Below are positions 1-8,598 of a DNA stretch of 32,620 nt, one piece after another (the stretch's first letter is position 1; each line of letters begins with the position of its first letter). Both the position numbers and the translations under genes were made by a program. Below the pieces are notes generated by a model, which was given only the letters and a program-made list of their open reading frames with translations, ran no database searches and was not told the origin of the DNA. The stretch comes from Myxococcales bacterium (GTDB taxonomy: Bacteria; Myxococcota_A; Polyangia; Polyangiales; Polyangiaceae): positions 1-32,620 of the forward strand of contig JAJZQG010000085.1 in the NCBI GenBank assembly GCA_021847645.1, written 5' to 3'.

Positions 1-106
1 TCCGATCTGGAGGAACGTCTTCGTCCTTCTGGCAGCCCTTGCACGACGCTGCAGACAGGGCTGCGGCGAAGGTTCCCAGGGCGATCGCGGCGGTGATTCT
101 GTTCAT
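1..106 (-). CDS. Partial lipoprotein, N-terminus only
   Basis: Only the first 35 codons lie in the window; the gene continues past the left edge. It starts with an ATG at 106-104, preceded by a good ribosome binding site (AGGAGA, 5 bases upstream). The translation begins MNRITAAIALGTFAAALS and reaches a cysteine in the context AASC followed by KGCQKDED. This is a typical bacterial lipoprotein signal peptide: short basic n-region, Ala/Leu-rich core, lipobox-like AASC and then a charged mature start. It is therefore probably a periplasm-facing or surface lipoprotein. Function cannot be read from this fragment. It lies downstream of nrdJ on the same strand with a gap of nearly 290 bases, so it probably has its own promoter. 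Confidence 0.7.
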   Translation of the reverse strand, partial: MNRITAAIALGTFAAALSAASCKGCQKDEDVPPDR

Positions 107-392
107 GGCTTCTCCTGTCAGGTAGCCCGGGTGCCGAGCCTGCTTGCACACCGGTGGGATCGTCTTGACCCGCGGAAGCTTGGGTCGAATCGTCGGCTCG
201 GCGCCTTGCGGCGTCCGGGCGCCGCGGCAGATCTTCAGGGCATGGGCTCCTGCCGTAGGGGTGGCGGCGCGCGCGGTCGTCTTGGGTAGGGAAGCAGTGG
301 GCGGGACCGAAGCTCGATCGGACGGTGCGTTGCGATTCACGCCAGCTGGCCTCCGGCGCCGGGGCTGTCCGGCAGGAGTTCAGTGTAGGCGA

Positions 393-3300
393 CTACGAGC
401 AGCCGATCGAGTTTCCGCAGTTCAGGCACTTGTAGCAGGAGCCGTTGCGCACCGTGATGTGCCCGCAGTTGTCGCAGACCGGTGCGTCGCCCATCATTTC
501 CTCGAGGTGCTGGCTCAGCGCGTTGCCCACACCTTCAGCCACGTAGCGCGGCGCAGGCTCCAGCACCCCGGGCAGGGGCTCTTGGCCCTCGGGAGGGACG
601 GTGCGGCTGTCGGCCGACTTGTGCTCCGCCGGATCCTCGATCCGCAGCTGCGCCTGCGAGGGCGGGACGTGGGCCAGGTCGTAGCGTTGCAGGTACTCGA
701 TGCCCAGGACGCGGAACAGGTAGTCGACGATCGATGTGGCCATCTTGATGTTCGGATGGCCTTCGACCAGGCCCTGCGGTTCGAAGCGCGTGAAGGTGAA
801 CTGCTCGACGAACGTCTCGAGGGGGACGCCGTACTGCAGTCCGATCGACACGGACATCGACAGGCAGTTCATGATCGAGCGGAAGGCGGCACCTTCCTTG
901 TGCATGTCGACGAAGATCTCGCCCAGCGTGCCGTCGGCGTACTCGCCGGTGCGCAGGAAGATCTTGTGACCGCCCACGCGTGCTTCCTGCGTGAAGCCGG
1001 TGCGCTTCTTGGGCAGGCGCACCCGAACGCCGGGGCCGCGCACTTCGGGATTCGGAAGCGGCGCGGGCGCGGCGGCCTTGGCCTGCTCCTCCTGCTTGTC
1101 GTCTTTCTTATTCGACGACGACAACGGCTGGGAGGCCTTGGAGCCGTCGCGGTAGATGGCGATCGCCTTCAGGCCGAGCTTCCAACCCTCTTCGTAGAGC
1201 TTCTTGATGTCGTCGACCGTGGCCTCGTGCGGCACGTTGACCGTCTTGGAGATGGCGCCGGACAGGAACGGTTGGACCGCGGCCATCATCTTGAGGTGCG
1301 CGATGGGCGGCAGGAAGCGCTGGCCGGTGTGGCCGCAGCGGTTGGCGCAGTCGAACACCGGGTAGTGCTCAGTCTTCAGATGCGGAGCGCCCTCGATGGT
1401 CATGCGGCCCACGATCGTGTCGGCGGCTTCCGCGATCTCGTCTTTGGTGTAGCCCAAATGCTCCAACAGCGAGAAGCCCGGGCGCGAGGTCGCGCTCGAC
1501 GGCACGTTGAGCCGATCGTAGGTCTGGCTGCCCAGCACGGCGACCGAGAAGGCTTGCGACAGCTCGAAGACGCGGGGCAAGGCAGCTTCGATCTTGGCGA
1601 GGTCGTCGTCGTTCAGACCCTTGGACTTGAGGCTCGCGCGATGAATGTGCGGCGCCGCCACGAGGGTGTTGGTGCCCGACGCGAAGGCGACGATGTCTTG
1701 CGTCTCGAGCTCGGAGTAGCCGAGCCGGCGGAGCGCTGCGGGAACGGACTGGTTGACGATCTTGAAGTAGCCGCCACCCGCGAGCTTCTTGAACTTCACC
1801 AGGGCGAAGTCGGGCTCGATACCGGTGGTGTCGCAGTCCATGAGCAGTCCGATGGTGCCGGTGGGCGCGAGCACGGTGGCTTGGGCGTTGCGGAAGCCGT
1901 GCTCGCGGCCGAGCGCGATGGTCCGGTCCCAGCCCTCGGCTGAGGCGCGATACAGATCCTCGGGGCAGTGCTGGCGAGGGATCGCACGGGCCGCGTCGCG
2001 ATGCATGTGCATCACCTGGAGCATCGGCTCCCGGTTCTTCGCGAATTCCTCGAAGGTCCCGCACGTGCGAGCGATGAGCGCCGAGGTGGCGTTGGCCTCG
2101 CCGTGCATGATCGACGTGATGACCGCGGCCATCGCGCGACCTTGGTCGGAGTCGTAGGGGAGCCCGAGGAGCATGAGCAGCGTGCCCAGGTTGGCGTAGC
2201 CGAGGCCGAGCGGACGGAAGCGGTGGGAGTTGAGCGCTATGCGTTCGGTCGGATAGGAGGAGAAGTCCACCAGGATGTCCTGGGCCATGAAGAAGATCCG
2301 GACCGCATGGCGGAACTTGTCGACCTCGAAGGTCCCGTCCTCGCGCAGGAACTTGGTCAGGTTCAGGGACGCCAGGTTGCAGGCGGAGTCGTCCACGAAC
2401 ATGTACTCGGAGCAGGGGTTCGACGCGTTGATGCGCCCGGAGTTGGGGCAGGTGTGCCAGCGATTGATGGTCGAGTCGAACTGCACGCCCGGATCGGCGC
2501 AGGCCCAAGCGGCCTTGCCGATGCGATCCCACAGGTCGGCCGCGTCCAGAGATTCGACTACCTCTCCGGTCGTTCGCGCCCGGGTCTGCCAGGGGGACTT
2601 GCTGGCCACAGCTCGCATGAACTCGTCGGTGATGCGCACCGAGTTGTTGGAGTTCTGCCCGCTGATCGTGTGATAGGCGTCGCCGTTGAAGTCCGATTCG
2701 AAGCCCTGCGCGATGAGCGCCTGGGCCTTGTGCTCTTCACGGACCTTCCACTCGATGAAGTCGACGATCTCGGGATGGTCCATGTCCAGGCTGACCATCT
2801 TCGCGGCGCGGCGCGTCGTGCCCCCGGACTTGGTGGCGCCGGCTGCACGGTCGAACACCTCCAGGAAGCTCATCAGCCCGGAAGAGGTTCCTCCGCCGGA
2901 CAGCTTCTCCTGGCGGCCGCGCAGGGCCGAGAAGTTCGTGCCTGTGCCCGAGCCGTACTTGAACAGACGCGCCTCGGTCTTCACCAGCTCGTAGATGCTC
3001 ATCAGGTCGTCGCCAATCGACTGGATGAAGCACGCCGAGCACTGGGGGTGCTCGTAGGCATTGGCCGTCTCCACGATCGCACCCTGGGCCGCGTCCCACG
3101 CGAAGTTGCCGCCGCTGCCCTCGATCTTGTAGCGGTGCCACAGGCCGCAGTTGAACCACACCGGCGAGTTGAACGCGCCGTACTGGTTCACCAGCATGTA
3201 GGTCAGCTCCGCCTCGAACGTGTCCGCGTCGGCCTTGGTCGCGAAGTAGCCGCCCTGCTGCTCTCCCGCCTCGCGAATCGTCACCGCCAGACGCTCGACG

Positions 3301-3668
3301 ACCTGCGCGACGCTCGTTTCGCCGAGGTCCTTGCGGCCGTACAAGCCGGACTTCCGGAAGTACTTCGAGACCACGATGTCGGTCGCCAGCTGCGACCAGT
3401 CCGACGGGATCTGCGCTCCCTCGAGCTTGAAGACCACGGAACCGTCGGGGTTGGTGATCGTGGAGGTGCGCCGTTCCCACACGACGTTCTCGAGCGGGTC
3501 GCGCCCAGGCTCGGTGAAGACCCGCTGCAAGGTCATGCCCGCCGGCGAGCTCGACTCTGCCCTGCGCACGGTCTTTTTTGCCGCCTTCTTGCTCTTGAGC
3601 ATGCTGTTGTCCTTCGTCGGGGCGACCTGTCCCCGCCGCGCCTCACCCACCGTTGTCGACTGCGACAT
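393..3668 (-). CDS. nrdJ: Vitamin B12-dependent ribonucleotide reductase (class II)
   Basis: Adenosylcobalamin-dependent ribonucleotide reductase, which reduces ribonucleotides to deoxyribonucleotides for DNA synthesis in the cytoplasm, with or without oxygen. The 1091-residue product fits the long NrdJ type. Visible motifs are the catalytic NPCSEY at about residues 417-422 (Asn417, Cys419, Glu421), the PTGTIG nucleotide/radical-site loop at about 602-607, and the CANRCGHTGQRF and NVPHEAT blocks near the end of the barrel. Then come a TSCPD-type domain (GEYADGTLGEIF, FRSIMNC) and a C-terminal CDNCG...CYKCLNCG cysteine cluster, which resembles a zinc ribbon or redox tail. I start it at the second ATG (3668), because GGAGG sits 7 bases upstream of that codon; an ATG six codons earlier (3686) has no site. 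It is the only ribonucleotide reductase gene in the window. Candidate NrdR boxes lie upstream. Confidence 0.95.
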   Translation of the reverse strand: MSQSTTVGEARRGQVAPTKDNSMLKSKKAAKKTVRRAESSSPAGMTLQRVFTEPGRDPLENVVWERRTSTITNPDGSVVFKLEGAQIPSDWSQLATDIVVSKYFRKSGLYGRKDLGETSVAQVVERLAVTIREAGEQQGGYFATKADADTFEAELTYMLVNQYGAFNSPVWFNCGLWHRYKIEGSGGNFAWDAAQGAIVETANAYEHPQCSACFIQSIGDDLMSIYELVKTEARLFKYGSGTGTNFSALRGRQEKLSGGGTSSGLMSFLEVFDRAAGATKSGGTTRRAAKMVSLDMDHPEIVDFIEWKVREEHKAQALIAQGFESDFNGDAYHTISGQNSNNSVRITDEFMRAVASKSPWQTRARTTGEVVESLDAADLWDRIGKAAWACADPGVQFDSTINRWHTCPNSGRINASNPCSEYMFVDDSACNLASLNLTKFLREDGTFEVDKFRHAVRIFFMAQDILVDFSSYPTERIALNSHRFRPLGLGYANLGTLLMLLGLPYDSDQGRAMAAVITSIMHGEANATSALIARTCGTFEEFAKNREPMLQVMHMHRDAARAIPRQHCPEDLYRASAEGWDRTIALGREHGFRNAQATVLAPTGTIGLLMDCDTTGIEPDFALVKFKKLAGGGYFKIVNQSVPAALRRLGYSELETQDIVAFASGTNTLVAAPHIHRASLKSKGLNDDDLAKIEAALPRVFELSQAFSVAVLGSQTYDRLNVPSSATSRPGFSLLEHLGYTKDEIAEAADTIVGRMTIEGAPHLKTEHYPVFDCANRCGHTGQRFLPPIAHLKMMAAVQPFLSGAISKTVNVPHEATVDDIKKLYEEGWKLGLKAIAIYRDGSKASQPLSSSNKKDDKQEEQAKAAAPAPLPNPEVRGPGVRVRLPKKRTGFTQEARVGGHKIFLRTGEYADGTLGEIFVDMHKEGAAFRSIMNCLSMSVSIGLQYGVPLETFVEQFTFTRFEPQGLVEGHPNIKMATSIVDYLFRVLGIEYLQRYDLAHVPPSQAQLRIEDPAEHKSADSRTVPPEGQEPLPGVLEPAPRYVAEGVGNALSQHLEEMMGDAPVCDNCGHITVRNGSCYKCLNCGNSIGCS

Positions 3669-3674
3669 TTTCTG

Positions 3675-3679
3675 CCTCC
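3675..3679 (-). promoter_or_regulatory. Ribosome binding site deciding the nrdJ start
   Basis: On the minus strand GGAGG is followed by six bases and then ATG at 3668. This site lies inside the reading frame of the alternative upstream ATG at 3686 and favours the shorter protein beginning MSQSTT. Confidence 0.6.
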
Positions 3680-3875
3680 GCACCATGCGCTGCCTGCGAC
3701 CCCGCCTCCTGGGCGGAATCGATTCCTCAATCGAGGGACGGACCCCTCCCGACCCCCAAGACGAACCACAAGATCCTGGTTGAAAGCTTGTTCAGGTTGC
3801 CGCCGCCGCCTCCCCGACCCCGGCCAGCCCCGATGGGACTGCTCCGACGTCCAGGGGGCGAGGGCGCGAAAGGCT

Positions 3876-3927
3876 CTGATACCCCAGGGATAGTGGCCTA
3901 GCAAGAGGAGACCACAAGGGATCGCGT
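3876..3927 (-). promoter_or_regulatory. Candidate nrdJ promoter with tandem NrdR-like boxes
   Basis: Two 16-base elements read on the minus strand as ACGCGATCCCTTGTGG (3927-3912) and CCACTATCCCTGGGGT (3896-3881). Each matches part of the NrdR box consensus (acaCwAtATaTwGtgt). Box 1 keeps the right half TTGTGG, box 2 keeps the left half CCACTAT, and both share the centre ATCCCT. The 15-base gap gives a 31-base centre-to-centre distance, which is the usual NrdR spacing (about three helical turns). A sigma-70-like promoter overlaps them: TTGCTA (3904-3899), 17 bases, TATCAG (3881-3876). A third element with a perfect left half (CCACAAGAT on the plus strand, 3766-3774) lies nearer the gene. The centres deviate from consensus, so this is a reasoned candidate only. 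Confidence 0.38.
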
Positions 3928-3949
3928 AACTTAGCGAAGTTCCGCGATC
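3920..3949. repeat. Strong 30-base hairpin upstream of nrdJ
   Basis: The arms GATCGCG (3920-3926) and CGCGATC (3943-3949) are perfect complements. Inside them AACTT and AAGTT also pair across a four-base AGCG loop, giving 12 base pairs with a single mismatch. It is not followed by a T-run on either strand, so it does not look like a classical rho-independent terminator. It overlaps the upstream NrdR-like box. It could be an operator, or an mRNA 3'-end structure for the hydrolase gene that ends at 4287. Confidence 0.5.
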
Positions 3950-4286
3950 TAGACCGAGCTGAACGTTCGGACGGCTGAACGCCAGGAGGGATCCCTAGAA
4001 CCCCGACGCCGCGGCTTGGCCGTGTCAAGCCTCGAAGCTCGCACAATTCGCTAGGCAGACCCGCATACCGGAAAATTGCTGGGTCTTCCATCACCTACGG
4101 TGAAGAACAAAATGGGCCGCGAATGGGGTTGACGGACCCCGACGATCGATCCCCACACGTCGCGTTGCGCGGCGTGGCCCCACGGCGAGAGCGGGAACGC
4201 CGCGAACCGCAGTTCGCATCGACCCGGGGGCCCAAACCGTTCGCCGGCTCCGGTGCCCCGCGTAATGGCCGACGTCCCGGAGGACT

Positions 4287-5135
4287 TCACCGTTGGTCCG
4301 GATGGCTGGGGATCCACACCGGCAACCACCGTTGCAGGGACCGCTCGACGATCCTTTCGTGAGCGTTGGGCTGCTCGGCTTCCATCTCTTGGACCAAGCG
4401 CATCCCCACGGCTCCTCGTGCCGCGCTTTCCTCCAACAGCCGAGCTTCGAAGTCCTTGACGTTGCGATCCCAGGAGCTCTGCCAGGTGACCACCAAGTCC
4501 ATGCCGGGCCTGCCCAGGGCGAATCCGGGAGCGTCGTACGGATCCATGCACACGTCGATGACGAGGGCTGCTCGCGGAGCCACCGAGCCGCGCAGGGCCG
4601 ACATCAGCCCTCCGTTGCGATTGCATCCCGCACCCGAATGCCCGACCAGGATCACGCGCGACAGGTCGATGGTGGCCTTTCCCCGCGTCGCCCGAAGCGT
4701 GCGGTCGAGGAACCGGTCCAGGTCGAAACCGGTGAACAGAGCCTGCGGCAGCGTGCAGGAATGGTCTGACGACGGAGCTGCGAGCACCGGCGGTTCGATC
4801 GACCCGGAGTCGATGATCTCGTCGAGCCACACCCGCACGTCCGGCTCGCTGCCGCCACCCATCCAGAAGAACCGCGTGAACGACGGGTTCACTCCGTGGA
4901 GGAAGATGACCAAGGGGCGCGGGCGCGACGGCTGCGCGGTCACGGCAGGGGGAAGGTAGGCGCGACCGTGCCACGCCCAATCGGGCTTGCCGATGTCGGA
5001 AGCGTCGTAGTCGTAGTCGATCGAGATGCCGGCCGGCGCGGGGCGCGCCCAGACGGGGGACGAGGTCCATGTGACCGTGGTCGTGAGGACCACGCCTATC
5101 GCGACGAGCAGCGTGCGTGTCCTGATTGCCTGCAT
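4287..5135 (-). CDS. Secreted alpha/beta hydrolase-like protein
   Basis: A 282-residue exported protein. From the chosen ATG (5135) it begins MQAIRTRTLLVAIGVVL, a clear Sec signal peptide likely cleaved near the VWA at about 28-30. The fold signs are those of alpha/beta hydrolases: an LVIFLHG oxyanion strand at about 75-81, a GHSGAG nucleophile elbow with Ser167, a candidate acid Asp198 in DVCMDPYD, and a candidate catalytic His259 in NAHERI. The substrate is unknown; esterase, lipase or peptidase activity would all fit. A start 19 codons upstream is possible but would bury the signal peptide. It follows the two M16-like genes with an 81-base gap and is probably the third gene of that exported-protein operon. 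Confidence 0.7.
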   Translation of the reverse strand: MQAIRTRTLLVAIGVVLTTTVTWTSSPVWARPAPAGISIDYDYDASDIGKPDWAWHGRAYLPPAVTAQPSRPRPLVIFLHGVNPSFTRFFWMGGGSEPDVRVWLDEIIDSGSIEPPVLAAPSSDHSCTLPQALFTGFDLDRFLDRTLRATRGKATIDLSRVILVGHSGAGCNRNGGLMSALRGSVAPRAALVIDVCMDPYDAPGFALGRPGMDLVVTWQSSWDRNVKDFEARLLEESAARGAVGMRLVQEMEAEQPNAHERIVERSLQRWLPVWIPSHPDQR

Positions 5136-5216
5136 GGCTGTCCAGATCACCGCTGGCCCTGCATCGGGTGGCCAACGAACCGCGGCGCCCATGCGCCGCG
5201 TGCGAGCGCGTTCTGT

Positions 5217-6767
5217 CTACCTATCGTGCGGGGTGCTGGCGGGCAAGTTCGGCTCCGCAAGATGCCCGTCGCGCACGGTCCCGATGCGCGCAAGGCGATC
5301 GCGCAGCGCCGAGGCTGGTCCTCGAACCGCGATGAACCAGTGTGACGGCGAGAGGTTGGTTCTCGCGGCCGTCGCCACGTCGCTAGGCGCGACTGCCCGA
5401 AGCCTGGCGCTGGCGTCCGCCAGCAGGTCGGGCGCGGCTGCCGACTGGGCAAACGTCGCAAACAGGTTCGCGATGCCGCCGTCCGAGCTCTCTTGCACGG
5501 CCAGCGCGTCGAGTGCCTCCTTGCGCGCCGCCAACATCTCTGCCTGGTCCGGGAGTCGTGCGCCCAGGCTTTTCGCCGCCTCGAGCATCTTCTCGATGGC
5601 CGCGGGAGCATCCTGCGGGACCACCGAGAAACAGAACGGGAACAGCGCAGGACGTCCCGCCACCATGGGAAGCGTCGACGCGAACCGCGGATCACCCACG
5701 CACTCGGCGCGCGCGGTCGAACGGACCATGGCCGTCGCCAGCCACGTTGCCTGCCAGCTCGCTTCGTTCGTGGATGGTGCAACCGCCAGCGCGAGCACCT
5801 CGGCAGAGGCAGCAGCTGGCTCGTCGAACAGGACGAACGTCGGGTTCTGGGCGCTGGTGGTGGAGGCTGTCGTGCGCTGGGCTGGAGACAAAGCGTTCCA
5901 GGAGCCGAATGCGCTCTCTGCGTTTCGTATCGCCACGTCCGCGTCCATTCGCCCCACCACGATGAGGTGCGCGCGCGATGCTCCGTAGTGCGTGCGGTAG
6001 AACGTCTGGACGTCGAGCCCGGTGATGGTGGGGAACGACGGCGGGGGCTGATCGGCCGGGGCATTGGGGCCCAGGGTGCCGGCAGCGATGAGCCGAAGCG
6101 CGTCGGTCATCTGTTGCGCCGGGGATGGCGCCGGGCGCTCGAGCGCGATCCGTCGCGCCGAATCGCTGTCCACCTGGCGAAACGCGGCATGCCCGAGCAT
6201 GGCGCCGAGCAGGGAGATGGCGTCCGGCGCCTCGTGGTCGAGCGCGTCGATGGAAAACACCGTGGAGGTTCCAGCCACCTCGACACGCATGCGCGCCGCG
6301 AGGAACGGCCATCCATCGCCCTTGCCGACCGACGCCGCGGCACCGCGCGCCAACGTCAGCGCCGTGAGAAGCGCGACACCGGGCTTCGCTCCGTCGTCGT
6401 ACGAGCCGGCGTCGATGACCAGTCGCAGATGGACGATGGGGATGGTGCGATCGGACACTTGCCAGATCGCCAGTCCGTTCGGCAGGGATCGGCTCGAGAG
6501 TGGCGGCAGCTGAATGTCGCGCAAAGGCACGGGCGGGGGTTTGGGCCGTGCGGAGGCGCTGGCCGTTGCCGGCGCGTGGGTGCTCGAAGGGGCAGCCCGG
6601 TGTGCAGGAGCCTTGACCGGGGGCGCGGAATGAGGCGCACAAGCGGCGAAGGTCAGCAAGGCCCCGGCTGCGGCCGCGGGTAGAAACCGTCGACGTGGGC
6701 GTGGCCCTCGAGCTCCTTGCTCGGCTGGGCCCCGACGGAAATAGCGGGTTCGCGATGTCGGACTCAT
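5217..6767 (-). CDS. M16-like lipoprotein without the zinc motif
   Basis: A 516-residue protein of the insulinase/processing-peptidase (M16) fold. The N-terminus is a lipoprotein signal with a twin-Arg-like basic region and the lipobox-like FAAC at Cys43, followed by a Pro/Ala-rich linker to about residue 80. The M16 domain begins near SRSLPNGLAIWQV. In active M16 enzymes the sequence GxAHxxEH carries two zinc-binding His and the catalytic Glu. Here the aligned stretch is GVALLTALT (130-138), so all three are gone. FYRTHYGASRAHLIVVG later matches the family's YxPxN-type segment. The ATG overlaps the stop of the upstream M16-like gene as ATGA, so the two are translationally coupled. It is likely a non-catalytic binding or chaperone partner on the periplasmic face of a membrane. 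Confidence 0.82.
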   Translation of the reverse strand: MSPTSRTRYFRRGPAEQGARGPRPRRRFLPAAAAGALLTFAACAPHSAPPVKAPAHRAAPSSTHAPATASASARPKPPPVPLRDIQLPPLSSRSLPNGLAIWQVSDRTIPIVHLRLVIDAGSYDDGAKPGVALLTALTLARGAAASVGKGDGWPFLAARMRVEVAGTSTVFSIDALDHEAPDAISLLGAMLGHAAFRQVDSDSARRIALERPAPSPAQQMTDALRLIAAGTLGPNAPADQPPPSFPTITGLDVQTFYRTHYGASRAHLIVVGRMDADVAIRNAESAFGSWNALSPAQRTTASTTSAQNPTFVLFDEPAAASAEVLALAVAPSTNEASWQATWLATAMVRSTARAECVGDPRFASTLPMVAGRPALFPFCFSVVPQDAPAAIEKMLEAAKSLGARLPDQAEMLAARKEALDALAVQESSDGGIANLFATFAQSAAAPDLLADASARLRAVAPSDVATAARTNLSPSHWFIAVRGPASALRDRLARIGTVRDGHLAEPNLPASTPHDR

Positions 6768-8446
6768 GGGCGCTTGCCTCCGTGCTGGGCAGGCTTGCCT
6801 TCCTTCTTCTTGGCCGCAGGGGGGGAGCCGGTCTTCTTCTTGGCCGGCTTGGCCGTGTGCTTGCCGTGGCCGTTTCGGGCCGCCCGGGGCTCCGGAGCAG
6901 GCGGCGTGACCGGCGCCACGGCGGCGTGCGCGGGCGGCGGAGCCTTGGGGCCGGCGAGCTCGACCAGGTTGCGGCGAGCCGGCGTCAACGTGCGCGCAAC
7001 GGCCTTGCGGACATCGTCTCGCGTCACGTGCAGCAACGCCACGGGCATGTTGCGAAGCAGGCGCAGGTCCCCGCGGTTGGCTTCGGCCCTGGCGAGGGCA
7101 GCGGCGCGCTCTCCCAGCGAGTCCACGCCTTGCAGGAAGTCGAGCTCTGCATCGGCCCACGCTGCCCGCAACTCGTCTGGCGTCGGTCCCAACCTGCCGA
7201 GCTCGTCGATCGCGTTGTCGACCACCGCGCGCTCCTTGTCGAGGTCCACGCCGGGCGGCACGGTCAACGACACGGTCCACAGCGCGTGCCCGAGCCTCGT
7301 CCCCATCTCGACATCGACCTTGGTGCCGGGCGAGAGCTGGCGTAGCCGATCGGCGTGCGTCTGCTGGCCCAGGTCGAGCCTGTCGTTGAGCAGGACGGCG
7401 GCCACGGCCAGCGCCGCGTGACCTTCCTGGCCGAGTGCCGGAGCGGTCCATCCTTCGATGAGGCCCTGCGCATCGGCCGGTCCGACGTCGATGCGCGCGG
7501 AGCGCTCGCTGGTCTGGTCGGGCAGGGCCGCGGTCGCGTCCGAGACGGGCGGTTGGTTGCCGATGGCGCCATCGAACATGTCGTGGGCGAGCCTGATCGC
7601 TTCGTCGGGATCGAAGTTGCCGGCGATGGCGACGACCGTGTTGGCGGGTGTGTACCAGGCGCGGTGGAAGTCGCGCGCTGCGGACACGGCCTTGGCGCGA
7701 TCGGTGAACGCGACTCTGTCGCGGTGCTCGTACGGCCAGAAGCCCTGGAACGCCAGCTCTTCGAGCCGGGCCCTGGCCTCCGCCATGCTTTGGGCCGGTG
7801 GCGGGGCGATGCCGGGGGACGTCGTCAGGGTGCTCTCGTTGATGTCCACCAGGTTCATGCGCGAGGCTTCGAGCCACAGGCCGAACGCCAGCGCGCCGGC
7901 CGGCAGCACGTCGACGAACAACGTGACCTCGCGATCCACCAGAGCGGAGGTCGATCCACCTTCGGAGCGGACGAGCCGTTGCAGCTCTCCTGCACCGAGA
8001 TCGCGGCTGGGGCCGGCGGACATGGCGGCTGCCACCACGCGCGCGATCCCTTGCTGCCCCACAGCCTCGCGGCCCGAGCCCGCACCGTAGGCCACCGCGA
8101 CGGCCAGCGAGGGAAGCCTGTGGTCCGGCGAGAGCACGACGCGCAGGTCGTTGTTGAGGGTGATGACCTCGGCGCGGAGATCGAGCGGAGCCGCGGTCGG
8201 CGCCTGCAGATCGGCGGCGTCGGCGGGTGCGCGCGCTACAGGCATTCGCACGGTCGGCGCCGTGGCGGGCGGACGCTTGGGAGGTTTGCTTTCCGGCTTG
8301 GGGTGAGGCTTCTTGCCGTGTGCCGCAGGGGCCTTGTGTCCCTGGGCGGGAGCGTCGTGTGCGGCCGTCACCCAGCCACACGACAGGGCGACGGCGACCA
8401 CGGCATGGATCCAGCGACGGGAGGGTCGAGAGACGATGGGAGGCAT
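6764..8446 (-). CDS. Exported M16-like protein without the zinc motif
   Basis: A 560-residue exported protein, first gene of a coupled pair. From the ATG at 8446 it begins MPPIVSRPSRRWIHAVVAVA, a Sec signal peptide, then a Lys/Pro-rich linker to about residue 60. The M16 fold is clear from LNNDLRVVLSPDHRLPS, GGSTSALVDREVTLFVDVLP, LWLEASRMNLV and AWYTPANTVVAIAGNFDP. The active-site block of family members (GLAHLLEHM) reads GIARVVAAA at 133-141: His to Arg136, Glu to Ala139, His to Ala140. The C-terminus from about residue 500 is an Ala/Pro/Lys-rich tail. In usual two-gene M16 systems one partner keeps HxxEH; here neither does. An upstream in-frame extension exists but has no signal peptide. 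No strong ribosome binding site is seen. Confidence 0.82.
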   Translation of the reverse strand: MPPIVSRPSRRWIHAVVAVALSCGWVTAAHDAPAQGHKAPAAHGKKPHPKPESKPPKRPPATAPTVRMPVARAPADAADLQAPTAAPLDLRAEVITLNNDLRVVLSPDHRLPSLAVAVAYGAGSGREAVGQQGIARVVAAAMSAGPSRDLGAGELQRLVRSEGGSTSALVDREVTLFVDVLPAGALAFGLWLEASRMNLVDINESTLTTSPGIAPPPAQSMAEARARLEELAFQGFWPYEHRDRVAFTDRAKAVSAARDFHRAWYTPANTVVAIAGNFDPDEAIRLAHDMFDGAIGNQPPVSDATAALPDQTSERSARIDVGPADAQGLIEGWTAPALGQEGHAALAVAAVLLNDRLDLGQQTHADRLRQLSPGTKVDVEMGTRLGHALWTVSLTVPPGVDLDKERAVVDNAIDELGRLGPTPDELRAAWADAELDFLQGVDSLGERAAALARAEANRGDLRLLRNMPVALLHVTRDDVRKAVARTLTPARRNLVELAGPKAPPPAHAAVAPVTPPAPEPRAARNGHGKHTAKPAKKKTGSPPAAKKKEGKPAQHGGKRP

Positions 8447-8598
8447 GGTCTGGTTGGGAGTTCTGCTCTCTTTTCGCAACCGTGGCCAGGATCCGTTTGT
8501 ATGGTATGTTGCCGCGCATGACAGGGCCGCGAAACGATCGAGCGCAGCCAGTTGGGCGTTCTGCAGGCTTCGGTGGCGGAGCCTGAAGCCAGATCGCG

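Larger units (their letters stand above)
3669..4286. other. 618-bp intergenic region upstream of nrdJ
   Basis: No convincing coding sequence. The part nearest nrdJ holds the ribosome binding site, a long leader of about 200 bases if the proposed promoter is used, the NrdR-like boxes and the hairpin. I looked for a cobalamin riboswitch (B12 box and flanking conserved core), since nrdJ needs B12, and did not find one on the minus strand. From about 3950 to 4286 I recognise nothing beyond short inverted repeats. Confidence 0.5.

Noticed and set aside
144..1943. A 599-residue plus-strand open frame opposite nrdJ
   Set aside because: It is antisense to conserved NrdJ sequence. Long antisense frames are expected in GC-rich DNA, and this one has no domain.
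3669..4286. Cobalamin riboswitch upstream of nrdJ
   Set aside because: The B12-box core and the flanking conserved elements were not found on the minus strand. AGAGGAGACCAC on the plus strand resembles part of the box by chance and points away from any gene.
8518..8586. A 22-codon open frame before the GT-C-like gene as a leader peptide
   Set aside because: It has no ribosome site, no attenuator-like hairpins and no run of regulatory codons.
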